The notes below the pieces were generated by a model, which was not told the DNA's origin, ran no database searches, and saw only the letters and a list, made by a program, of their open reading frames with translations. Shown piece after piece: positions 10,890-21,734 of a DNA stretch of 64,000 nucleotides. Position 1 is the stretch's first letter; every line of letters starts with the position of its first letter. Position numbers and translations under genes: made by a program. Source of the stretch: Anthonomus grandis grandis (taxonomy: Eukaryota; Arthropoda; Insecta; Coleoptera; Curculionidae); the NCBI RefSeq assembly GCF_022605725.1, contig NC_065552.1, forward strand, positions 29,957,879 through 30,021,878, in the 5' to 3' direction.

Positions 10890-11460
10890 GTTTAATGATA
10901 TTAAACTTTTCGTTGTAGCAAAAAATTTTTGTAAGATCCTTGTATGGATTTTATTTTTTTGCACCAAAACGGTGCGTCGGAGCGTAAAAATGCAAGGGAT
11001 GTATTTTATTAAAAATAAAAATATTTCGAAAAAAAAATTCTTTTTCAAAAAAACAGTGGCAATCTTTTTTTTACAAAAAAATTAACATATATGTGTGGCA
11101 AGTTTGTCTCTGGAAAAGTCATATCACCTGCAATTGCTCAAGAAATCAAACTTCAAAACCTAAAAATTTCGTTCAATTTTTTAATAGAGGAAAAAAAAAT
11201 TAAAAAAAAAATTCAACACCCTGTATGTAATGGAGCACTTCCGAACATCGGTGTCCTATTTCAAACTACTTCTACATAGCTCCTGTATAATATACTCTAG
11301 CATTTTTGACCATTTGAAAGGGGACTTTAATAAATACACTCCATATTATTCCCTACATGTAAAATTATATTTATTTCAGCAGGCGGTTTACACTTATCAA
11401 TTAAATTCTTGAAACTTTACATAAAAAGAAAATGTTATTTTATTAATTCGCTAATAGAAT
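10890..11460. other. No gene recognised
   Basis: Low-complexity A- and T-rich sequence with long A and T runs. The short open frames here are composition artefacts. Confidence 0.4.
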
Positions 11461-11464
11461 CATA

Positions 11465-11993
11465 CAGGGGTGTCGGCTCGCGACACTCCCCTGCAGTTAT
11501 ATTAATATTATCATTAGAGATAATTATCGTGTAAATTTAAAACTTAAACTTACAACCGCGCACGACAATGCTTTAAATACCCCAAGAAATAATAACAATA
11601 AATTATAATGTACAGGGCCTTGACGCTGGCAAACACCCTGCAAGGTGAGAACAACATTAACAAATTATTTGAGAAGCAGCAAAAAAAAAACACCAAGGGT
11701 GTGCATGTTGGTTTGATCACAACAGGCAACAGGAGGAGGAGGAGGAGGGTTGATGGTAGTGGCAACCGGCACGCGTGGCAGTCGTCGGTTGCTGCAACGT
11801 GGCGTTGGCAACGTCGCACTGTCGCGTTAACGTTGTGACGACGGGCTAGAAGCAGCTACCCTCTGGCGGCTGCGCCAGTTTCATGTTTTCTTTTAACGTC
11901 ATCAAACGACGCAATTCTTGCAGGACCGTTTTGATCGTGTACTCGCGTTGCCACCTGGCCAACACCGGCACCATTCGGTTGTCCACCTGAGAA
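11465..11993. other. GC-rich island with terminal hairpin and GGA repeat
   Basis: The block starts with a hairpin (CAGGGGTGTCG ... CGACACTCCCCTG, 11465-11493), carries a GGA microsatellite near 11732-11750, and is clearly richer in G+C than its surroundings up to about 11990. Open frames on both strands are repetitive and resemble nothing known. It may be an inserted element or LTR-like fragment; no matching second end was found. Confidence 0.35.
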
Positions 11994-12168
11994 CAAGATG
12001 TTGTAATTCAATACCATTATTATATTCTAATACAAATTATTTTGAAAACAATCAACTTTTAAGTCATTGTCAATTTGGATTTAGAAAGTCTCTTTCAACA
12101 ACGGCCGTGAATGAATTAATAAAACTTTTAAATACAGGTTATAATAATGGTGGTTATAACAGGTAATA

Positions 12169-13339
12169 CGAGGGCGGTGAAGATCTGATGGAGACAAAAT
12201 ATGCTGTAGATGGCGGGCATGTATGTTTTGAAGGTCGTGGCTCAAGTATGTGATAACTGGGTTCCTTAGTGTGTGGCCACACATAAGGCGGACAGCGGCG
12301 TTCAATTGCCTTAAATTAAATACGAATGGCCACACATACGGCAGAGCGCATAGCGGAAAGACGCGTACTTGCTAGCTAGTGGCGGAGCGTTCAAATTTGT
12401 TTCACATTTTCGCGCGTATTAGGTTTCTTCGTATTAAGTTTAGTAGAAGTACAATTAAAATAAGCTCCCAAACCAGCGAGATGTGTAGCCATATCCGAAG
12501 TACTCTCCGCCACTTTCTCCGCTACCAACTTTATGTGTGGCCGCACACTTAGCGTGTGACATAGTTTTCGTCAGAAGCACATGTATCACACGCGCGCTAA
12601 CGACCATGAGTGAACCTCAAGTGCCGACCGCTGTTGCGCAACGTATTTTCATACGTTTTTGAGTGTGGAAAGGCAAAAAAAAAACAACGGAAAACAAACG
12701 GAAAATTAATTTAAAACATGGAATTTTTTTTCGAAATCAGTTCTGTAGTGACTGCCTGAGTAGGGCTAATGTGTTTAAATGGACCACAGCATTCAAGGAT
12801 GGCAAAACCGTCGAGAGTAAAACTCATGACCGTCAACCGCGAACCATCATCACACCACACTTTCAACAACTTTCTGTGCACCCAACGTTGCATTCTACTT
12901 TACTCGTCTGCATGCTAACCATCTGAAAACACCATGTGAAACCTGCTTATTGCTCTTTATTCCAGCACGAAGTGTCATTCTTCTTCAGAACAACGCGCCC
13001 TCATACCGCGCGTCTCACGCTCGATACAATATCGAAATTGGGGTGAAACACGCCCTTTACAGTCCGGATTTATCACCTAGTGAGTACCACATGTTTGCAC
13101 CACTGAAGGAAACCCTCAGAGGTCAAAAATTCAACACCTATGACGAGGTAGAGGAGTTTATGCGCACATGGCTGTCTGAGTTGCCCAAGAAATCCTTCAG
13201 TACTGGCATAAAAAACTCTTAAAAAGGTGAACAAAATATGTGAGAGTACCTAGAAAAACTGTTAATTTTCATACATTTTTTCCGATTTCTTCCGATTCAG
13301 ATTATAGCAAATAAACCTGTCAGAGCAGAACCACCCTCG
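12169..13339 (+). mobile_element. Mariner element inside the non-LTR relic
   Basis: Terminal repeats CGAGGGCGGT and ACCACCCTCG are flanked by TA on both sides (12167-12168 and 13340-13341). The transposase has an N-terminal part (LSRANVFKWTTAFKDGKTVE) and a C-terminal part (YSPDLSPSEYHMF, then LKETLRGQKF). The middle, including the first catalytic aspartate, is deleted. The second catalytic position reads N (LLQNNA) and the third reads E (SPSEY) where classical mariners have D. A pair of frameshifts lies between them. A MITE is inserted between the left repeat and the transposase. Confidence 0.8.
12269..12548. mobile_element. Harbinger-type MITE inside the mariner
   Basis: A 280-base unit with terminal repeats GTGTGTGGCCACACATAA and its near reverse complement TTATGTGTGGCCGCACAC is flanked by the trinucleotide TTA on both sides (12266-12268 and 12549-12551). 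TTA/TAA duplication is typical of PIF/Harbinger transposition. It has no coding capacity. A related word (GGCCACACATACGG) recurs internally near 12330. Confidence 0.65.
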
Positions 13340-13932
13340 TACATTGGGGCTCTTTTTTGCAATCTTACAAAGGATTGTATCTCCCTACATATTCTTATTG
13401 AAAAACTAAAATTGTACAAGTTTGATAAAACCAGTATTAGCTTAATAGTCTCTTATTAACGCGGCAGGAAACAGCTTACATATTTTAACAATAAAAAATC
13501 TGAGTTACTGGAAAATGAGATCGGTGTTCCGCTCAGGGGTCAGTGCTGTGCGTGGTTCCTTATAATTTATATAAACGATCTGATCCAGATCAAAGTTTTG
13601 TAATTTTTGTGGTGACACTACAGTATTAAAGAGAGCCTTGTCAAAATACACATTGTGGATGCTATGGAGAAGACACAAATATTAGTTACTAAATGGTTTA
13701 GTTGTAACCAAATGACATTAAACGAGTCTAAAACAGAAAAACTTTATTTTTCAATAAGATTTGGAAGGTCTAAATAATTCTGAATATGTTTTTTTTCTTG
13801 GAGTGCATATATGTAGAAAGTAGACTAACTTGGACCAGTCACATAGCAAAGCTTTGTGTACAACTGGGCTCATGTGTATGCTCTACATGACCTGGTGGAC
13901 TTTGTTTCTGACAGTGTCCTTTTAACTGTCTA

Positions 13933-15560
13933 TTATTTATTTATTTATTTATTAATGATGGAATACCCCATTAAAAGTTACCAATATAATAACAGCATTC
14001 TACAAGCTAACTTAAAGTTATCCAAGATAAGCATCATAAGTACTAATCCTCTGTCCTATAACATAAACAAATCAAATTATAAAAATATGTAAAATATAAA
14101 CTTAAAAGGTTCAAACATTAAAACTAAAGAACAGATTTGACCAATTGCTTCTTAAATAAATTCACTGACAGGCCAAATACTTTAATGTTGCAACTATCTA
14201 TTAGTTTACAGTAACGATCTATGGAAGAATTTTGACCATAGTACAGTAAAATGGGATACAGAAAGATTGAAAGGCACCCCTTCTAATCCTAGCTGATAAA
14301 TCTAAGTTTACGCACTCCAACAAGCTGCTACAATGTAACCATTAATTAGCTTATGTATGAACCTCATACCCGATATATTCCGCCTACGCTCCAACGTAAT
14401 CAGATGTAAGCGACTCTCCCCGAAAAAAACCCATCCTAAATGAGCAAAATCTTAAAAATGTATGCTGAACTCTTTCCACTATCAAGTTGTGTACTGCCTG
14501 ATAAGGTGATCAAATTATGGAGGCATCTTCAAGCTTAGAGCGAACAATGTCCCTCCTTTTAAGGTAATAAAATTTGCTTTAGACAAAAATAAACCTATTT
14601 TCACCCTGTGCTGACGACCCACAATAAAACTAGTGATTCAATCAAGAGTAGCCACACCAAAACCTAAATCAAACAACCTACTCAAAAAAACCCATGATCA
14701 ACTTGATCGAACGCCTTTGAAAAATCTGTATAAATTGAGTCACCTGTTTAAAATCCTCCCTGGCTTTGATTAGCCTATTTTGATATAACAACAAATTTGT
14801 GTCTGTCGATTAACCAGAAAAAAAGCCAGGCTGATGCATATTGACTAAATTTCAGCACATCCACCTCAATTGATCACTTACCAAGGTATCAGAGTTTGGT
14901 AATAGAAAACTGAATGCTCTGTAGTTTCTGACTTTACTTCTTTCCCCACTTTTTAAAACAGGGATTATAAAACTATACTTCCATCTATCAGGAAATGCAG
15001 AAGTTTTCAAGAAGAGAAGCACATTTGGTATGTCATCAGGAAACAAAGTATATTTATTAGACAAGCAACAAATCCTATTGAAAATGTCCTGAACCAAAAC
15101 TGCTGCAAAGTTTAGATTTTGAGAAAGATTACTTGTTGATGCATTGATATTCATTCCAAAATTCCCATTGCTGCTCCTTACATAGACAGTTTCAAAGTAA
15201 CTTTTAAACAAGTTAACAATGGATTGTCCATCATCTGCAGGTTCTTCATTATAAAACAAGCAGTGAGGATGATTGTATGTAGATTTTAAGTCTGGAACAT
15301 ATTTCCAAAAATATTTAGGATTATTTTTAAACTGTAAATCAATGTTGAAGATAAATTGGGACCAGTCTCTCTTACACTTGAATCTCAACTCTTTTCTCTT
15401 TTTGCAAGACAAGTATCTCAATTCAGAAGATAACTAACATAATTACCATAAATAACATAATTAACACTACTCTGCCCATGCAAAGAAGTTACTTCAATTT
15501 TATTTTCATTAAACAAAGAAATAAATGTATCACTAAGGTTAAATCTGCCTGTAAGGTTTC
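13933..15560 (-). mobile_element. Jockey-like non-LTR element with TTTA-repeat tail
   Basis: The 3' end is at 13933-13955, where the plus strand shows repeated TTTA (an AAAT-type tail on the element strand). Coding relics read on the minus strand: the linker region (RDWSQFIFNIDLQFKNNPKY and WKYVPDLKS), PNSDTLVSDQLRW after a break, and YTDFSKAFDQVDHGF (motif A) at about 14745-14700. The RT C-terminal half is poorly preserved. The region 15420-15560 continues the frame upstream (SDTFISLFNENKIEV), probably the end of the endonuclease domain. Confidence 0.7.
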
Positions 15561-16000
15561 TAATCTTTTTTTAGAATTCTCTTTTTTAATATACCTTAAA
15601 ATAAACAATTAAACCAACAAACTAGTATACCTTGTAAAATTATACCTTTAATATCCTTAACAATGTAAGTAATCAGATGTTTTAACTATTTTAAAACAAC
15701 ACAAAACAGTAATTAGGGTATGCAATTGCAAAGCTGCCATACAATGGATCATGTAGAATGCACTTTAAAAACCTCCAAATAATTGCAGTTTTTATTTTTG
15801 AATGTATTAAAATTACATTTCTATGAAAATTTAGATTTCTATAAACCTAAGGCACATCTTTAGTAATTTTACTTCATAGTTACTTAACAAAACACAGAAA
15901 AGTTACAATAACAAAACAAAACAAATAAAAGTTTTTTGATAATCTCCTGTATATGCATATTTAATGTTCAATGTTATGCAACTTTTGTATATTGTGACTT
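15561..16000. other. No gene recognised
   Basis: AT-rich, no convincing frame. It may be decayed UTR of neighbouring elements. No trace of the missing Uev1A exon was seen here. Confidence 0.4.
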
Positions 16001-16108
16001 TTTTTAATTGTAGTATAGTTTTATTTTATTTATTTATGACACAATAAGGCTCTGTTAATAACATTTTTTTGTTGAGAACAATAAAGCATATTTGAATTTG
16101 AATTATGT
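16001..16108 (+). mobile_element. 3' UTR and tail of a plus-strand non-LTR element
   Basis: Ends in AATAAAGCATATTTGAATTTGAATT. The stretch AGGCTCTGTTAATAACA just upstream resembles the end of the element at 62590-63712 (AGGCTTTGTTAACAACA), so both belong to one family whose tail is a short TTTGA repeat. Confidence 0.55.
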
Positions 16109-16556
16109 ATCTGAATAAACTTATTGTAAGGCCTTACAAAAGTTAAAAACAAAATAAATGAATAGTCGAGATATGAGTTTAATTGGAGGTGGAGTATTAA
16201 ATGTTTTAGTCTAACATTCTAAACATCTAAAGCTTCAAAGTTAATGCTTCCATCAGATGTTCTATCCTAAGCTAGAAACTGATTAAAATTAATATTAATG
16301 ATTATGGAAATTTTCACTACATTCATTGAAGTAAACAAAAATTGTTAATAAATATCTCTAACTAACTAACCAATTGCATCAATGTGCTTTAAAAAAAAAT
16401 AAGTGTAATGTGCTATATTAAAACACAATTTATTAATTTCTCTCACTTGCATTATAAGAAAATGATCTATGTAAACTTTCAAAGAACAAATTATAAAAGA
16501 AATTTTTTGACGAAAATAAGTTTTAGGTTTACTACTTAGTAAAAACATAAACTTAC

Positions 16557-17068
16557 CACTCCTGTAGTACCATTAATACAATTCATGTTAATCCTAGAGA
16601 TGAATTTGGCCAAGGGTGCCTCATCTGGGTACCCGGCACCACATTCAATTTTAACAGAATACATCCTATTTTCATAAGGACTCCTGGGGGGCCCAATGAT
16701 CATGCCCATCCAATGAGTCAGGGTCATGTCATCATCATTTTCCAAGCCCCAACTGATTGTGCCATCTGAGACACCTTTTTGGCCTGCCTCCAGCTCTTCT
16801 AGCAGTCGGAAATTTCTCGGTACAACTATAAAAACGTTTTTTTCTTATATTACATTGAAGTATGATGGGAATGTCTGTAATGGTGGGGTGTTTATGGATC
16901 AAAGCTTTTGTCTACATGGTGACTTGCCTATATGTAACCACATAATTAAATTATGACCAAAAAGAGATAATAAGCATATTGTCTTAATCCTAGATTAGTT
17001 TAATATTTATTAATTTAATTTATACCCAAAAAAGTGTACTCACCCACACCGGCAGATGGAGTGGCCAT
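16557..17068 (-). CDS. Uev1A: Ubiquitin-conjugating enzyme E2 variant (Uev1A/UBE2V type), 5' exons only
   Basis: Coding exon 1 is 17068-17044 (MATPSAGV plus one base, donor GTGAGT). Coding exon 2 is 16825-16557 (acceptor TTATAG, donor GTAAGT). Together they give 98 codons: VPRNFRLLEELEAGQKG, DGTISWGLENDDDMTLTHW, IIGPPRSPYENRMY and GYPDEAPLAKFISRINMN. This is the UBC fold of the catalytically inactive E2 variants, which lack the active cysteine. In characterised species they pair with Ubc13 to build K63-linked ubiquitin chains in DNA-damage tolerance and immune signalling. Family members are about 140-150 residues, so roughly 45 C-terminal residues (beginning VDAR or similar) are missing. No such exon was found between 16556 and 1. 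The cause may be a long TE-filled intron leaving the window, or loss of the exon. Confidence 0.88.
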
Positions 17069-17300
17069 GTTTGTATTAGCCTTTTTTTGACTTTATAACT
17101 TTACTTATGGTAAAATTCAAGTTTTACCATAGAAATTGAATCCCCTGACGCTCCTTAGCTGTAATTGATCTGCTGTTTTTTTAATTATTTTTACGCCCCA
17201 ATACGAAACAAAACGAAAAATTCAAGAGTTTTCGTCACCCCCAATTATCTCTTCTAAACTCTGCTGTCTTCTCAACGTCAATGTTGTCAATATCAAAGCG
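17069..17300 (-). promoter_or_regulatory. 5' UTR and probable promoter of Uev1A
   Basis: Sequence upstream of the Uev1A ATG is free of recognised elements and somewhat less AT-rich around 17200-17300. No TATA box is obvious. Placement rests on the gene position alone. Confidence 0.35.
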
Positions 17301-17586
17301 TCAACAAACTGTCAAAAATTAAGGTACGTTCAGAAATCCCCAATGTCAGTAACGTCGTAAATACTAGAGCCAAAAAAAGTCTCTGAATTTATTAAGCCTG
17401 GTTTTTTGTCAGGTGATTGTAATCATAATTTTCAATAAAATGCTATGCTCAGTCAAGCGGATGTTAGAACATGTGCCTCAAGTGCGCAGTCAAACATGTC
17501 GTGATCACCGACATAATAAAATCGATTTCTTAAGGCTGAAACTTTATGAACTTTTGTTTTTTTATATGTACATCAAAATTATAATA

Positions 17587-17770
17587 GCCAGTCAACGTCC
17601 TATGAGGACACAGCGGGTCAGTCAGCTGTGATGAGCGTAGTGAGGGTTATAAGAGTGCAATTTGTTTATTAAGCTTGAATTTTTTTTAGCAACTACTACT
17701 GACCATATTATTAATAAATAAAACGGCCAGTCAACCATTCCCTAGAACAACGCCCGTCAGTCAGTGGGTA
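17587..17770. repeat. Two diverged copies of a GCCAGTCAAC...GTCAGTCAG unit
   Basis: GCCAGTCAACGTCCTATGAG...GGGTCAGTCAG at 17588-17624 is echoed by GGCCAGTCAACCATTCCC...CCCGTCAGTCAG at 17725-17765, a spacing of about 137 bases. No function was inferred. Confidence 0.4.
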
Positions 17771-17926
17771 AGAAATTAAATTTTTTCGCTCTCTATAGAC
17801 GTTTTCACGCGGCAACTCGTTTTTTTATATATATTATTAAAATTCAGCGCGATTATTTATTTTAACATGGCACTTTTTAAATAACATATTTCTTTATTTC
17901 ATGAACTATACAAAAATGGAATAATT

Positions 17927-18085
17927 TAATAATTATTATCATCGAATAATTGCTCATCGGAATCTTCAAACTCATCACTATCGTGCACTGTAAACTGCTT
18001 ACAGTGCTTAAACTGTAAGCAGTGTAAGCAGTTTACACTTGATAACGGTTGGAGATACTTACCAACCGAAACGTCGTGTTACATT
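17927..18085. repeat. Penelope/retrozyme-like end: palindrome plus hammerhead-like core
   Basis: A palindrome has arms GTAAACTGCTTACA (17990-18003) and TGTAAGCAGTTTAC (18023-18036). It is followed by TTGATAACGGTTGG ... CCAACCGAAACGTCG (18040-18077), in which GGTTGG/CCAACC would form stem II and GAAAC matches the hammerhead core. The upstream box has two differences from CUGAUGA. On the minus strand a short acidic frame (HDSDEFEDSDEQLFDDNNY then stop) ends at 17927 and is followed by AATAAAG, possibly the C-terminus of an element protein. Confidence 0.4.
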
Positions 18086-18249
18086 AAATAAATAAGACAA
18101 TGCAAGTCCGACAAGATGTTTTCATGAAATCTGGGGTCTTAATAAATATCCTATGATGGCATTTCTATGAACAGTAAAGGTAAAGTTTATTAATATTGCC
18201 AGATCACGAACAGAGGTACAATTTGGAAGTGTATCTTTGAACAAAGAAA

Positions 18250-19400
18250 TAGACAACTTACATTTCTGAAGGTTTTATAGGAGTTTGTTGTTAACTTTAC
18301 AATATTTATAAACCTTATCAAGATCTGCTTGTAGCTGCATGTAGTCATGACAATGCTTAAATAGACGAAAATCTTTCAAATCAACAGCAAGTAGTAGAAA
18401 CTTACTACCAAAACTCGTATAAATGCCATTTTCGGCCATATAGGTAGATGATCTGAACCCAATAAATTCCACAAATTCAAATCTATCCAATAAGTTGCAA
18501 AAACTCTAGATAGACTCTCTACTAGATGTTTATGAAAGCCCATGTTATAAAGTTGTTTGGAAAGAATTCCATGATTCAACATTATCGAAGGCCTTACCAA
18601 AATCTGTGTAGATAACAAGAACCTTAGAAAAGCTGAATAAAATGGAGATTGGGCGCTAGTTCATCACCATATTTCTTTTTCCTGACATAAAGAGAGGACC
18701 AATTGTTTGCAAACCACCAAGAAAAGTGCTTGTGCGTAGTGAATAACTAAAAGTATACACAGAAATTTAGTGAATGCAGAATCACAATCAAGAAGGAGAA
18801 AAGAAAGAATACTGTCAAACCCAAAAGTCTCTTTGTTGGTTAGTTTTTTTAAAGATGTTAATACATTCTTATGATTTAATTCATAACTTTGCATATCTTG
18901 AGAAACAGATTGTACTTGACTAAAATCGGCAGACAGAGTGCAGTTGTTTATCATGCTACCAAAGAAATGTTTAAATATATTACACAACCTATAAGAAAAT
19001 AGACCACCAATTGTTATTGTAATTTCAAATATTAGGCATTATAGATGTGTTTGTTTCTTTTTGCGGTATAAATTTTCAAAATTTCTTGGGGTCATAGTGC
19101 AAAATAGTTTTCAGTATTTGTTATATACAGCATATGTTATAGTATTTGTTATCTTATGCGCTGCATCAATATGGGACTTTATGGATGCTCACAAGGTTTT
19201 ATAGGCTTTATAGTCAACTAACGGTTTAGTTCCTTTCCATATACTATGCAACCTTTTAAGCTCTTTTCTTCTATAAGAGCTACCACGATTTTATAATACA
19301 TTTTGGAGTCAATAAGCAAATAAGTGATTGTTTTTATGTTAATGAGCACTGGCTCAACTCAAAGCAATTTGAGCTACTGAATCTTGAAAGCTATACTATC
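18250..19400 (-). mobile_element. Jockey-like reverse transcriptase relic
   Basis: Minus-strand blocks in order are RRKELKRLHSIWKGTKPLVD (about 19270-19200, the linker before RT), KKLTNKETFGFDSILSFLL (about 18850-18800), FSKVLVIYTDFGKAFDNVES-like text around motif A (18630-18570), and CHDYMQLQADLDKVYKYC after motif C (about 18360-18290). Repeated frameshifts separate the blocks and motif C itself is decayed. Confidence 0.7.
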
Positions 19401-19754
19401 ATTTTTATTTTTTGTAGGAGAGAAAAGATGCATGGTGAGGTTGAAATCTGCCTTCACTCCAACATAGAAGCAGTTCCTTTTAATCTTTACAAGTTCTGCC
19501 TTAAGCAGCATCTTTCAGATTTCTAAGTAACTTTGATTTGTACATCTCTTATGGATAATTTTGACCTATTTTTTGTCTTAAACTTAGTTCTTAGCAAGCT
19601 CAATTTATCAAAACTAACTCTAATATCAGGGTGTTTTAATATCTCATCAATGAGTTCATTACCTTGTCTAAAAAATCAGAAGCTAAAAAGTGTGAAGACT
19701 TTAGAATTTTAAGTCAGATGTGTCGGATATATATAGCATTCAAGTTTTATTTCA

Positions 19755-20310
19755 GCGATGCAGAGACATAAACTGTACTGTGCACGCATGTTTTTTTGAC
19801 TGCCAGACTGCTTCTGATAGAGCAAAACGTTGAAAGACGGTAGAAATTTGGAAAAATGTAGGGTTGGTTAGAAAGGGGTATTCAGCTTTTGTCAGAATCA
19901 GAAATGAGACTACTGAGCAAATGAAGATCCTGAGGGGTGTAAGGCAAGGTTGCACTCTCTCCATTATTGTTCAATATTTATACTTGCCAAAGTGTTTCCG
20001 CACATTGTGAAGAATATCAGGCGTAACTCCTTCGAAATGTCATTCCGTACATCACTTAATTTTATGAATAAAACCTTGAAAGCTTTGCGAGATCACCCGA
20101 TTTCTTTTTGTAGGAACATCTGAGCTCCTGTAGTTAAGGTGTAATCCATATCGTGCGCTGTGTTCATAGTTGAAAAATGGGTTTTGTAATGAATTAATAG
20201 AACGAGTGAGCAGTACTTATCTCGGAATTCTAGTGAACGAGAAATGGAAATATGAAGCAGAATTGGAACGAACAGGACTGCATTCAGTAAGATGAAATCA
20301 CATAAAATTG
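19755..20310 (+). mobile_element. RTE/R1-style reverse transcriptase fragment, internally deleted
   Basis: KNVGLVRKGYSAFVRIRNE and KILRGVRQGCTLSIIVQYLY show the VRQGC motif B of RTE/R1-type elements, a lineage different from the jockey-like copies around it. After a gap, STYLGILVNEKWKYEAELER at about 20215-20280 matches the thumb/C-terminal part. Motif C was lost in the gap. Confidence 0.65.
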
Positions 20311-20919
20311 CACACCAAGATCAAAAAAAATAAATAGCATTTTTTAAACTTGAGTGTAAATTGTGCCATTTTCACTTTCTTGATTCAGTTTGAATTTAGT
20401 TAGAAATTAATTTATAGTTTTTCAAATGGAATGTAAAAACTTGAATAGTGCAACGGAATACGAAAACTAGGTCTAGTTTCCACCAGTGCATCAAATGAAA
20501 AACGTTGTGAGATTTATAAGCATGTAAGATATCCAACATCCAACGTAAGAACGCACCCTTAATTAGGGCAGATGCGGACGATGTCGTCCAGGTGCGACGA
20601 AATAATTCCGCCTTTTTCATTGGTCCAAAAATAATTGTTATCTCACGTGTCATTCATCTGTCAGTTTCAGGGAGTGAATTCAAATAATTTAAAAGTGAGG
20701 TTGTGATTTCAGAGGGCCCCAAAAAGATCGAAAAAAGTTTCTTATTGCATTTATATTGTTATTGTTTATAATTATATACAAACCAGGCCTTTAATCCATT
20801 GAATTCTAATTGTGATATCCTGTATTTGACATAACACATTCCAATAAACCAAGAGATCAATAATTACCTAAGTTTAATTTTTGGTAACTAACAGTTTTTC
20901 TTATTTGTTTTAATTATTT
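20311..20919. other. No gene recognised; possible upstream region of aralar
   Basis: No convincing frame. If the exon at 20920-20967 is real, this is its 5' UTR and promoter. A TCAGT word, the arthropod initiator consensus core, lies at 20661, but such words are common. Confidence 0.3.
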
Positions 20920-20967
20920 ATGATGATGGCAGGCCTGTTTTTGGGTTCTAAGGCTTCGTGCCAAGAG
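20920..20967 (+). CDS. Possible alternative first coding exon of aralar
   Basis: ATG-started frame of 16 codons (MMMAGLFLGSKASCQE) ending at a strong donor, GAG|GTAAGT, in phase 0, the phase needed to join aralar exon 2 at 33713. If used in place of 25393-25413 the protein would be 680 residues. Alternative first exons are known for aralar genes in insects. No transcript evidence is available here and a 48-base frame can arise by chance. Confidence 0.35.
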
Positions 20968-21181
20968 GTAAGTTGTACATCTTAATTTATTAAGTATTGT
21001 TACATTTTCATGCCAAAGGACACAAGCTGCTTGATTATCCAATTAATTAATATGCATTAATTATAGAGAAATATAAAATTTCAATTTTTAAATAATTGAA
21101 ACTCTATCTAAACTCTGAAATGTTAATTAAAACTCCTATTTTAATTTAAATTAGATTGTTAATACTTTGAAAGTTTCATAC

Positions 21182-21734
21182 TTTTTTATTTACTTATTTA
21201 TTAGTGATCCTCCTGGTATCAGGGCCTACAAATTGACAATTTTACTGACTTGACAATTTGAAAATCCACATGTTGTTCTTATCAAAATTATTACTAAAAT
21301 TATTTCAAAGAAAGAATCACAATAAGCTAATGAACATATCTTGATAGTCGAGATTTGGACATGTCTAGCACAACTATATATATTCAATCCTCTTTATGAA
21401 TATACATACATGTGGGTAATAGACCTATTCTAATATTAATATTATAAATTTTAAAGTTTCGTGGCAAATTATTGTAATATTAAATTACCTAAGTCACAAC
21501 ATATATATGCTCCTAAAAATAAAGCAGTTCTCTATAAACCCACAACAAATCTATCATTATATATCTTGCCTTGAAATGAGGAGCAGACTTTCAATACACG
21601 AAAGAAAATATGTTTACTGTAACCAGTCTTTATTCTAATCTGATTAACCTACATATAATATAGTCTACAAAATATTAATTTAGCATTAAATATGCAATAT
21701 ACATAATTTTCCATATTAAATCAAATCAAATATA
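21182..21734. other. Non-coding sequence with a minus-strand retroelement tail at its left edge
   Basis: 21187-21204 reads TTTACTTATTTATTAG on the plus strand, an (AAAT)n-type tail of a minus-strand non-LTR element. No coding relic follows it to the right within this stretch. Confidence 0.4.

Larger units (their letters stand above)
12010..13932 (+). mobile_element. Non-LTR reverse transcriptase relic, split by a mariner
   Basis: The RT starts as YFENNQLLSHCQFGFRKSLS (about 12030-12165) and is cut by the mariner at 12169-13339. It resumes with ILIEKLKLYKFDKTSISLIV, GVPLRGQCCAWF (decayed motif B), YINDL and VTKWFSCNQMTLNESKTEKL, ending at LLTVYY near 13932. There it is cut again by the tail of the minus-strand element at 13933. 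Stops and frameshifts are frequent. Motif A and motif C are not clearly preserved. Confidence 0.7.

Noticed and set aside
10816..11085. F/K-rich frames on both strands
   Set aside because: They arise from A and T runs next to a decayed transposase; no recognisable motif.
11550..11838. Overlapping frames on both strands (leucine-rich and arginine-rich)
   Set aside because: They are produced by the GGA/CCT microsatellite and GC-rich composition; no domain or start context supports a gene.
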